A stretch of 5,408 bases of DNA, from NCBI GenBank assembly GCA_009928745.1, contig SACC01000110.1, positions 1-5,408 of the forward strand. The letters are read 5' to 3'. Position numbers and translations under genes: made by a program. The stretch comes from Clostridia bacterium (GTDB lineage: Bacteria > Bacillota > Clostridia > Christensenellales > CAG-1252). Under the pieces are notes generated by a model that searched no databases, was not told where the DNA came from, and saw nothing but the letters and a program-made list of their open reading frames with translations. Shown here piece after piece: positions 1 through 5,408 of the stretch; position 1 is the first letter of the stretch; each line of letters starts with the position of its first letter.

Positions 1-2
1 TT

Positions 3-167
3 CTGACCGTCCGAAAGACTCATGAATCCGCTCTCCGCGTGCTGACGCATTGCCGACACTTCCGATTCCAGCACCGGCATCAGCTGACCCCATGCCGCAT
101 TGGATTTTTCCCGAACCTCTTTTTCGAAAAGCGTTTTTTCAAAAGCAATAAAGTATCGGATGCTGTC
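3..167 (-). pseudogene. Fragment of an unidentified gene, broken at its 5' side
   Basis: The minus strand is open for 55 codons from an in-frame TAA (168-170) to the window edge. The predicted peptide is charged and helix-prone (for example FEKTLFEKEVREKSNAAW) and looks like real coding sequence, using G+C-rich codons (CTG, GCG, CAG, CCG). No ATG, GTG or TTG lies near the beginning of the frame; the first ATG comes 29 codons in, so the true start has probably been lost. The gene would continue to the left of the window. I do not recognise the family. The start of this frame coincides with the point where the sigma-factor gene on the other strand is cut, and base composition changes sharply here. 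It could be the interior of a gene joined by rearrangement or by assembly error. A chance open frame is possible but less likely given the composition. Confidence 0.45.
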
Positions 168-367
168 TTATAGATCAAATTTGGGGAATTATCAAATCTA
201 TGCCGACTGAGATCCAAAGAGTTTTTATGCTCCACTATTATCTGGATAAGACCATAAAAGAGATAGCGGAAGAGCTAAAATTGACGGAGTCCAATGTCAA
301 GCATAAGCTTTACAGGACGATTCTAAAAATCAGGACTATATATAAAAAGGAAGGTGAGGTTTTGTGA
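152..367 (+). pseudogene. ECF-type RNA polymerase sigma factor, C-terminal region 4 only (5'-truncated)
   Basis: This frame is open for 71 codons after a stop at 149-151. The first possible ATG (200-202) is internal to the domain, within KSMPTEIQ. The peptide is a good match in form to sigma-70 region 4 of the extracytoplasmic-function group: a helix ending IIKSMP, then RVFMLHYYLDKTIKEIAEEL, the turn LTES, and the recognition helix NVKHKLYRTILKI. In intact factors this helix-turn-helix reads the -35 promoter element. Region 2, which melts the -10 element and binds core polymerase, is absent from the window, whereas an intact ECF factor is usually 160-200 residues. The TGA stop shares GTGA (364-367) with the start of the propeller gene, and a strong ribosome binding site for that gene lies inside this one, so the two were built as a coupled pair. 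As it stands this copy is a remnant, or the 5' part has been replaced by a chimeric join. A one-base frameshift near 170 is an alternative, because frame 3 is open just upstream, but that frame does not resemble sigma region 2. Confidence 0.75.
348..359 (+). promoter_or_regulatory. Ribosome binding site of the beta-propeller gene
   Basis: The stretch AGGAAGGTGAGG contains AGGTGA, complementary to the 16S rRNA 3' end, placed 6 nt before the GTG at 364. It decides the GTG start: the upstream codons belong to the sigma gene in another frame. Its position inside the sigma gene supports translational coupling. Confidence 0.8.
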
Positions 368-2442
368 AAGAGAGAAATTTGTTCAAACATACCATAGAAA
401 ATAAAATCGCGGATAAGGAAACAATCCGTTACAATGCCAAGAATTCAGTTGGCGGCAAAAAGCTAAGAAGGGTGCCTGTTTGGAAAAAGGGTCTTGTTGC
501 AGCGATTATCTGCGCAATAGTAGGAATGGGCGCGGTGACCGGACTGCTTGCCAGCTTTTCACCTAATGACAATAATCTGATTGACGCGCCTAAGACAATT
601 AACGCGTATGCGGAGATATATCAGGTTATAGAGAATTTTAACGCGCAGCAAAACAGTTTTAATGTGGATAATTTTTTTGGCGGACTGGTTATTAGCAAAT
701 CGTTTGATTCAGCTCCCAATCAATCAGAAAGCATAACTTCATCGGATAATTCTGTAAGCTACGGCGCGTCTTCCTCGGACAGAACCTCGGAGACCAATGT
801 GCAGACCCAAGGCATGGATGAGGGTGATATTATTAAGGTTAAGGGACAATATATTTATAAGCTTAACTCAACTGGCTGCGCAATAATCAACGCAGTCAAT
901 GGCAATATGACGCTTTCCGCATCAATCAGCGTGGAATCGTATGTGCCTATGGAATTATATATAAGCGATGACGGCAACAAACTCGTTATGATAGGCGGTA
1001 TCTACGATTACAGCTATTCTGACAATCTTTTGACAAGGACCGAGCCTATGTACGACTGTTATTATTATATTAATTATTCCAAAACCAATATAAGAGTCTA
1101 CGATGTAACCAATAAGAGCGCTCCGCTTTTGGAAAGAGAAGTGACTGTTGACGGTGATTATTTTACCTCCAGACTGGAACAGGATACAAATAGGCTGTAC
1201 TATATACTCAACTATTATTTTTATTATGGCAATCAAGAAAAATATATACCCGTTGTTTCCGATTCGATGAGCAACGGTGGCGAGGCGGGCTATATAGCGT
1301 CAAGCAGCATCTATTACTATGACGACATAGCCAATACCAATTATATGATTATAGGCTATATTGATCTTGACGAGCCGCAGACCGATGCCAAGCAAGCAGC
1401 GTACCTTGGATTAAGCGGTACAATCTATGTATCGTCAGACAATATATTCGTGGCGACATATGACTATAACTCCGCATTTGAAAAGAATCTGTTCGGCTGG
1501 ATAAGAAGTATGAACGATGCGTCTGTTAAAACCAGAATTGTAAAAATTTCTTTAGCGGATCTTGAACAAAAAGCCTTAACACGCATTGACGGCACTATTA
1601 AGGACAGATACTCTTTAGATGAATACAACGGTTATCTAAGAGTTGCGGCAACTGTAAGCAACAAGGGTGTATCTAATTCTGTTTATGTGCTTGATGCAAC
1701 GTTAACCCTCACCGATAAAATTGAGGGTATCGCTCCCAACGAAACGATTTATGCGTGTAGATTCAACGGTGAGACCGGCACAATAGTTACGTTCAGACAG
1801 ACTGATCCCGTTTATAGACTGGATCTAAAAGATCCTTACGATATCAATATCTCTGAAGGACTGAAAAAACCTGGCGTAAGCTATTATATTCATTATATTG
1901 AAGGTACAGATTATACAATCGGTATCGGAAGAAGTATTAATCCTAATTCTCAATGGGTAGAATGGACCGGATTAGAAATAGTGCTATATTATAACGACCC
2001 GAGTGATCCGCTGGCTGATCCCGTAATAGTTAAAGAGCTGTTAATTAGCGGTAATTGTTATGCGGAGATACTCAATAATCCTAAGGCTTTGCTTTATGAC
2101 AAGGAGACAGGTATACTTGCCTTCGCTTACGAAAAATGGAACTATAGCTACAATTATTATTATTCTTCGGTAGAGCAGGGCTTGGCAGTGTTTAGCTTCG
2201 ACATGGACGCGGAAAATGATGGTGACAAGTTGAATTACCGCGGCACGCTATCCAACATTCCTTCGGCGGTTAATTTAAGCAACAACTATGATGCCTATTA
2301 TAACTACTATTGGAGCTTCATTTCGAGAGGAATATTTATCGGTGATTATATTTACACGATAAGCGACCAATATATCACTTCTTATAGTTTAACTACATTA
2401 GCGCAGGTAGATAAAATCAATTTACGCAATACTGCTGAATAA
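364..2442 (+). CDS. Membrane-anchored beta-propeller domain protein, possible anti-sigma sensor
   Basis: The protein is 692 residues and starts at GTG. Residues 1-42 are basic and probably cytoplasmic, 43-64 form one hydrophobic segment, and the rest should lie outside the membrane. There is no lipobox; the segment reads as an uncleaved anchor. Residues 65-145 are a Ser/Asn-rich linker. From 147 the family hallmark QTQGMDEGDIIKVKGQYIY appears, the usual opening of the Pfam Beta_propel family (PF09826), whose consensus is roughly QxxGVDEADIVKxDGxYIY. Later landmarks are RIVKISL (391-397), IKDRYSLDEYNGYLRVAAT (412-430), VYRLDLKDP (483-491), YYIHYIEGTDYTIGIG (507-522), and a last blade near 656-676. 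Length and motif order fit a full member. The start overlaps the sigma-factor stop by four bases. In such pairs the second gene is often an anti-sigma factor, so the N-terminal tail may bind the sigma factor while the propeller senses the cell surface. That role is inferred; no known anti-sigma motif is visible. The family assignment is firm, the ligand unknown. The protein is unusually rich in tyrosine. Confidence 0.9.
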   Translation: MKERNLFKHTIENKIADKETIRYNAKNSVGGKKLRRVPVWKKGLVAAIICAIVGMGAVTGLLASFSPNDNNLIDAPKTINAYAEIYQVIENFNAQQNSFNVDNFFGGLVISKSFDSAPNQSESITSSDNSVSYGASSSDRTSETNVQTQGMDEGDIIKVKGQYIYKLNSTGCAIINAVNGNMTLSASISVESYVPMELYISDDGNKLVMIGGIYDYSYSDNLLTRTEPMYDCYYYINYSKTNIRVYDVTNKSAPLLEREVTVDGDYFTSRLEQDTNRLYYILNYYFYYGNQEKYIPVVSDSMSNGGEAGYIASSSIYYYDDIANTNYMIIGYIDLDEPQTDAKQAAYLGLSGTIYVSSDNIFVATYDYNSAFEKNLFGWIRSMNDASVKTRIVKISLADLEQKALTRIDGTIKDRYSLDEYNGYLRVAATVSNKGVSNSVYVLDATLTLTDKIEGIAPNETIYACRFNGETGTIVTFRQTDPVYRLDLKDPYDINISEGLKKPGVSYYIHYIEGTDYTIGIGRSINPNSQWVEWTGLEIVLYYNDPSDPLADPVIVKELLISGNCYAEILNNPKALLYDKETGILAFAYEKWNYSYNYYYSSVEQGLAVFSFDMDAENDGDKLNYRGTLSNIPSAVNLSNNYDAYYNYYWSFISRGIFIGDYIYTISDQYITSYSLTTLAQVDKINLRNTAE

Positions 2443-2452
2443 GAAAAATATT

Positions 2453-2510
2453 ACAGATTTCATTATTATATCCACAACAGATATCAAAATTATACACAAA
2501 ACAGATTTCA
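2453..2510. repeat. Imperfect 24-bp tandem repeat, about 2.5 copies
   Basis: Three blocks start at 2453, 2477 and 2501, exactly 24 bp apart. They open with ACAGATTTCA, ACAGATATCA and ACAGATTTCA. The first two full units agree at 18 of 24 positions by hand alignment; the third matches over its first ~13 bases and runs into the terminator stem. The array begins 10 bp after the propeller stop codon. No function can be assigned. Confidence 0.6.
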
Positions 2511-2513
2511 AAA

Positions 2514-2547
2514 ATAAGTATCCCTCGGTCACTCGAGGGATATTTAT
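2514..2547. terminator. Intrinsic terminator hairpin, probably bidirectional
   Basis: TATCCCTCG (2519-2527) pairs perfectly with CGAGGGATA (2534-2542) around a 6-nt loop GTCACT. The stem extends to 14 bp (2514-2527 with 2534-2547) with a single G-U pair. Read on the + strand it lies 71 bp beyond the propeller stop, but the T-run after it is poor (TTTATC...). Read on the - strand it is followed by TTTTTGAAA, a better U-tract, so it may chiefly end the minus-strand transcription unit arriving from the small membrane protein gene. The position between convergent genes fits a shared terminator. Confidence 0.8.
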
Positions 2548-2597
2548 CAATTAGTTTTCATAATCAAGAACCTAAGAAATTCATAAGTCTTACATTC

Positions 2598-2706
2598 ATT
2601 AAGGACTCAATGAGCAATACATATTGATTAAGGACGCAAAGAATAAGCATATTGAATTAAGATAATAATTATTGAATCCAACTTAATAGTTATTGAATTA
2701 AGCTAA
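2598..2706. repeat. Imperfect AT-rich repeat array, units of about 20-29 bp
   Basis: Units beginning ATTAAG and ending TATTG follow one another: 2598-2626 (ATTAAGGAC...CATATTG), 2627-2654 (ATTAAGGAC...CATATTG), 2656-2674 and a diverged 2675-2695, then a partial AATTAAGC. TATTGAATTAAG occurs exactly at 2650-2661 and 2691-2702, and a variant, TATTGATTAAG, at 2622-2632. The array has no coding capacity on either strand. Together with the 24-bp repeat and the terminator it fills the 311-bp gap between the propeller gene and the small minus-strand gene. It may be binding sites for a protein or slippage-derived sequence. Confidence 0.5.
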
Positions 2707-2753
2707 ATATTTTTAGATAAAGTATGAAAAAGTATAAGTTATTATTGTATCAT

Positions 2754-2879
2754 TTAATCCTCGTCAATGCAGTTTGGTTTTGCGGCATTTTTGCCTTTTA
2801 TCTTATTTAACACAAATAGTTTTAATGCGCCTAGACTCACAACGCCTACTCCAATTAATGCCCACCAATACCATGCCAT
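2754..2879 (-). CDS. Small single-pass membrane protein of unknown function (41 aa)
   Basis: A complete 41-codon gene with ATG at 2879-2877 and TAA at 2756-2754. The protein opens with MAWYWWALIGVGVVSLG, forms one membrane span over about residues 3-25, then has a basic stretch (NKIKGKN) and an acidic end, CIDED, with one cysteine at residue 37. The positive residues after the helix suggest the C-terminus is cytoplasmic. The start is fixed by a perfect GGAGGTGA upstream, which is the main reason for believing the gene. It follows the ABC operon in the same direction with a 160-bp gap, so it could be the last gene of that transcript or have its own promoter; I see no convincing promoter in the gap. 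The next element in its direction is the hairpin at 2514-2547. Short Trp-rich single-helix proteins of this form occur as hypothetical proteins in Clostridia; I cannot name a family. An accessory role for the neighbouring transporter is possible but unproven. Confidence 0.75.
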   Translation of the reverse strand: MAWYWWALIGVGVVSLGALKLFVLNKIKGKNAAKPNCIDED

Positions 2880-2882
2880 AAT

Positions 2883-2890
2883 TCACCTCC
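2883..2890 (-). promoter_or_regulatory. Consensus ribosome binding site of the 41-aa gene
   Basis: On the minus strand the sequence is GGAGGTGA followed by ATT and the ATG at 2879. The match to the anti-Shine-Dalgarno is complete over eight bases, with 6 nt between GGAGG and the start codon. It is the strongest such site in the window and marks the short frame downstream as translated. Confidence 0.8.
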
Positions 2891-3039
2891 AATATTATCT
2901 TAAGACATATTTTTTAGTTATCGCCTTACTATTTTTAAATGACGAATAAACCTCTATTTATTTTGCGCCGCAAGTATCTTAGATGCAATGCTGCTACAAT
3001 GCAGCTGACTCATTATCAGTCCTTATATACGCTTTTGCT

Positions 3040-3846
3040 CTATGTCGTTATCTGCAGCTTGCGGTTGAATCCGATATAAGCCCATACTGTTATCGCTATT
3101 GTGTAGATAACGCCGATAATATTATAGAACCAAAAATTCAGATTAGCGGCATTTGTATTCATGGATGCGAGATTGTATATTGATTTTGCCGACCAAAAAT
3201 GAGGCAGGGGCGCTAAGATATATTGTGTTGCTCCATTGAAAAAATTAAGCATCATGAGTATGGGCAACAGTATAAGAATACCTCCAGATTTGGCGAACAC
3301 AAACCCTTCAACTTTATTTTTTGCAAAACTTGCCATTACCATTGCGAGCGCTGGAGTCAATAGGCTGTTGGTGATTGCAACAACTATAATATGGTATGGC
3401 TTGATATTATTAAATATGGGAACCGCGCGCGCTCCGTCAAAGACGGTCACCTTGTCTCCTGCAATAAGCATCAGACCGAAAAATATGATAAGATTGCCGC
3501 ATAGCGAAATACACGTGCTGTATAAGGACTTGAACGCAACATAGCCTTTTATTGACGCGGGAGTAACGGCTATCGTGTTAAAAGTTTTTTCGTCTTTATT
3601 CTCGATAAGTGAAAAGCCGAGCAAGAAGCCTCCCATCATGGCGCCTATCGTTATATTCATCAACAGAAGCACAATGTTAATATAGGATGAGGTAATAATA
3701 TCGGCGTTAGCCCGAGTGAGTACTTCGGGCACGACAAAGCCGGTTATGAATAGCATAAGGAAGGGATATGCCATCATAAACATATTCATTCTGTCCTTAA
3801 TAATATTCTTTAATTCGTATCTAAGCAACGATATATACTTGTTCAT
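3040..3846 (-). CDS. ABC-2 type transporter permease, second subunit of the exporter
   Basis: A 268-residue membrane protein with about six hydrophobic segments (roughly 21-40, 57-80, 108-129, 152-175, 184-203 and 239-259), a size and layout typical of ABC-2 exporter permeases. After the second helix comes ENKDEKTFNTIAVTPASIKGYVAFKS (quoted here only as landmarks: EKTF near 86-89, TPAS 95-98, K106). This is the cytoplasmic stretch that in the family follows the pattern E-K-x-x-x-T-x-x-x-x-x-P-x-S before the third helix and contacts the ATPase. The ATG lies 2 nt after the stop of the other permease, and its ribosome site AGAGGA (3857-3852) lies in the end of that gene, so translation should be coupled. 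It presumably pairs with the neighbouring permease to make a heterodimeric pore. Similar gene sets are sometimes labelled multidrug or fluoroquinolone exporters in databases, but nothing here reveals the substrate. Confidence 0.88.
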   Translation of the reverse strand: MNKYISLLRYELKNIIKDRMNMFMMAYPFLMLFITGFVVPEVLTRANADIITSSYINIVLLLMNITIGAMMGGFLLGFSLIENKDEKTFNTIAVTPASIKGYVAFKSLYSTCISLCGNLIIFFGLMLIAGDKVTVFDGARAVPIFNNIKPYHIIVVAITNSLLTPALAMVMASFAKNKVEGFVFAKSGGILILLPILMMLNFFNGATQYILAPLPHFWSAKSIYNLASMNTNAANLNFWFYNIIGVIYTIAITVWAYIGFNRKLQITT

Positions 3847-3848
3847 AA

Positions 3849-4565
3849 TTATCCTCTCATTGCGTAGCTCTTGAATTTTTTTGCTACGCCGAATATAATC
3901 ATCAATGCCGATAGGAGTGTTAATACGCCGACGCTGATAAGTATTTCTCCTATCGGGACTCCCGTTGTCATAGTGCTGTTAATCAACACTTCGGCAGAGT
4001 GGAAGGGCGAAAGAAAGAGCAGATACTTAAAGCTGTCCGGTATTACATTGACCATATGCAGGATAGTCGGGATAAAGAGAATAAGCATAATAAATGCAAA
4101 ATTGACAATCATTGAAGTAAAATCCTTGCTGTAAAATATTAGTATATAGCTTATAGAACAGCTGCATATGATAATTAACAACGAATAAACGAGCATCAAA
4201 GGATAATTTATGCTTATGCCGTGAAATATGGTGTTACATAACGATATCAGCGTTGCGCTAAGCAGACCGATAATTATCTGTGAGATGTATTTTGAAAGTA
4301 CCAGATATGAGGTTTTTACAGGTGAGATGAGCGTTGTTATCAAGGTGCCTTCCTGCTTTTCATAATAGGTCATAGCGGCAAGCAACAATATGCTCATCAT
4401 ACATAAATCCGTCAGGATAAGGAGCGGAGACAACAGGCGCGCTTCATTAACCGAAAGCAAGGCGATAATTATAAGCCAAATCGCGGTAACAACCAGACTG
4501 AAGAACAGCACTCTATATTTTACGAGGCGGACAAACTCGCCTTTGATCAATAAAAACAGTTTCAT
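3849..4565 (-). CDS. ABC-2 type transporter permease, first subunit of the exporter
   Basis: A 238-residue membrane protein with about six hydrophobic segments (roughly 19-39, 47-67, 93-113, 122-145, 153-174 and 206-226). The loop after the second helix reads YYEKQEGTLITTLISPVKTS (67-86), the family's characteristic E-K-x-E-G-T-L-x-x-L-x-x-P-V pattern, which lies on the cytoplasmic side and couples to the ATPase. Its length is usual for a compact ABC-2 permease. The ATG (4565-4563) overlaps the ATPase stop by one base in a TAATG junction, and GAGGAT (4576-4571) serves as ribosome site, so the subunits should be made in fixed proportion. It is distinct in sequence from the second permease, suggesting a heterodimeric channel. 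The membrane-transport role is well supported; the cargo and exact family are not. Confidence 0.9.
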   Translation of the reverse strand: MKLFLLIKGEFVRLVKYRVLFFSLVVTAIWLIIIALLSVNEARLLSPLLILTDLCMMSILLLAAMTYYEKQEGTLITTLISPVKTSYLVLSKYISQIIIGLLSATLISLCNTIFHGISINYPLMLVYSLLIIICSCSISYILIFYSKDFTSMIVNFAFIMLILFIPTILHMVNVIPDSFKYLLFLSPFHSAEVLINSTMTTGVPIGEILISVGVLTLLSALMIIFGVAKKFKSYAMRG

Positions 4566-5408
4566 TATTTATCCTCAACCAATTTTATAAAAATATCCTC
4601 GAGTTTTGTTTCCCCGCTATGAGCGGTTTCTATATCGTTATTTCTTATGAGCTCCAAGAATTCTGCATTGGTTCCGATTCCCTGCAACTCAAAGGTGCTG
4701 TCCATGATTTCGCCGTCCTTACGGTATTCGATTTTGATATTTTTTTGACCGTATTTCAGTTTCAACTCTCTAGGCGTTGCAATCTCGGCGATATTACCTT
4801 GCGATATGAAGGCGACGCGGTCGCAAAGCTCCTCAACGTCATTCATAAGATGTGTGGTTAAAAACACCGTGCCGCCTTGTTTTTTAAAATCGGCAATGAT
4901 ATTCTTTATTGTTTTCGCGTTACCGGGGTCTAAACCGTTCGTTACCTCGTCGAGAAAAAGCACGCGTGGCTTGTTGATAAGCGCTCTGATAAAGTTGAGC
5001 CTTACCTTCATTCCCTTGGAGAATTCGCCGACAATTTGGTTGCGGTAATCGTACAGATCCACTTTTGTGAGCAGCTCGTCTATGTCAGCATTGTTCTTAT
5101 ACAACTTGGAAAAATACAAAAGATTTTCACGCGCGGTTAGCTTGGTAAAATGCACAGGCATCTCAAAGCCCACTCCGACATCCTCGTAAAAGCTGTTATT
5201 ATAGCTTATTAAGTCCTTGCCCTTATATAATACCTCGCCGCGAAAGCCTGTAAGCAGCCTTATAAGCAGCTTTTGCGTAGTGGACTTTCCTGCGCCAGAG
5301 CGTCCTAATAAGCCGAATATTTCGCCTTCTTCCACATGAAAACTTACGTCTTTCAGCGTCTCGTCTTTTGCTTTGGGGTAGCGGTAGCCCATATTTTTGA
5401 TTTCATAC
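4565..5408 (-). CDS. ABC transporter ATP-binding subunit of the exporter (5' end outside the window)
   Basis: This cytoplasmic ATPase powers the two permeases encoded after it. Numbering from the ATG at 5392-5390: Walker A GRSGAGKST (30-38), Q-loop position GFEMP with Glu77 instead of Gln, signature FSKGM (124-128), Walker B VLFLDE (144-149), D-loop GLDP (153-156) and switch His181 in TTH. The C-terminus, KLEDIFIKLVEDK, is the usual tail of DrrA-type exporters. The ATG at 5392 is unlikely to be the true start. The frame stays open to the window edge and adds YEIKN, giving YEIKNMGYRYPKAKDETL, the normal first beta-strand of these proteins (compare IEIKNLxxxYP), and there is no ribosome site before that ATG. 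Probably only a few residues are missing. All catalytic residues (Lys36, Asp148, Glu149, His181) are present, so it should be active. The Glu in the Q-loop and Lys in the signature are recalled as recurring in this subfamily rather than signs of decay. Confidence 0.92.
   Translation of the reverse strand, partial: YEIKNMGYRYPKAKDETLKDVSFHVEEGEIFGLLGRSGAGKSTTQKLLIRLLTGFRGEVLYKGKDLISYNNSFYEDVGVGFEMPVHFTKLTARENLLYFSKLYKNNADIDELLTKVDLYDYRNQIVGEFSKGMKVRLNFIRALINKPRVLFLDEVTNGLDPGNAKTIKNIIADFKKQGGTVFLTTHLMNDVEELCDRVAFISQGNIAEIATPRELKLKYGQKNIKIEYRKDGEIMDSTFELQGIGTNAEFLELIRNNDIETAHSGETKLEDIFIKLVEDK

Noticed and set aside
955..1236. 93-codon minus-strand open frame inside the propeller gene
   Set aside because: It is antisense to conserved propeller sequence and its Ile/Val-rich peptide is what reversed Tyr/Asn codons give. 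No ribosome binding site was recognised for it.
2453..2706. Possible CRISPR array from regularly spaced repeats
   Set aside because: Repeats are degenerate, only 10-12 bp are conserved, unit lengths vary and there are no distinct spacers or cas genes.
2724..2810. 28-codon + strand hydrophobic frame starting MKKYKLLLYH
   Set aside because: It has no ribosome site and mostly overlaps the 41-aa gene on the other strand.
2767..2949. 60-codon + strand open frame
   Set aside because: It lies antisense to the 41-aa gene, which has a perfect ribosome site, while this frame has none.
2983..3008. Direct repeat CAATGCTGC/CAATGCAGC and a 5-bp GCTGC/GCAGC hairpin after the last permease
   Set aside because: The stem is weak and has no T-run, so it is not a credible terminator.
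2954..3013. 19-codon minus-strand frame (MSQLHCSSIASK...) with AAGGA a few bases before its ATG
   Set aside because: It is too short and featureless to separate from chance; it could at most be a leader peptide, but nothing supports attenuation.
3236..5048. Several + strand open frames of 66-102 codons across the ABC operon
   Set aside because: They are antisense to well-supported transporter genes, lack ribosome sites and have no recognisable domain.

Overview
The window looks like low-G+C Firmicutes DNA, probably from a Clostridia-type organism. Genes are AT-rich and closely packed, several carry strong GGAGGTGA-like ribosome binding sites, and the standard genetic code fits every gene end (TGA is used as a genuine stop at 365-367). 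No ribosomal or tRNA gene is present to fix the taxonomy, and the first ~120 bases are clearly more G+C-rich (about 57% by hand count) than what follows (about 30-40%).

Left part, + strand (152-2547): the C-terminal region 4 of an ECF-type sigma factor overlaps, through a GTGA junction, a 692-residue membrane-anchored beta-propeller protein. This looks like a sigma factor translationally coupled to an extracytoplasmic sensor, which may be its anti-sigma factor. The sigma gene is decapitated: its reading frame meets a stop at 149-151, and the DNA before it carries an unrelated open frame on the opposite strand (3-167) that also lacks a start. Both genes are therefore broken at the same place, pointing to a rearrangement, an insertion or a chimeric join. 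The propeller gene is followed by a strong hairpin (2514-2547) that can act as a terminator in both directions.

Middle (2443-3039): two families of short imperfect AT-rich repeats lie between the convergent units. Next comes a 41-codon minus-strand gene with a perfect Shine-Dalgarno, encoding a tryptophan-rich single-pass membrane protein that is too short for routine gene calling.

Right part, - strand (3040-5408): a tightly coupled three-gene ABC exporter operon. In transcription order it holds an ATP-binding subunit (its first few codons lie beyond the right edge) and two ABC-2-type six-helix permeases. A 1-nt overlap and a 2-nt gap join them. The two permeases would form the membrane channel and the ATPase would drive export. 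The substrate cannot be read from the sequence.
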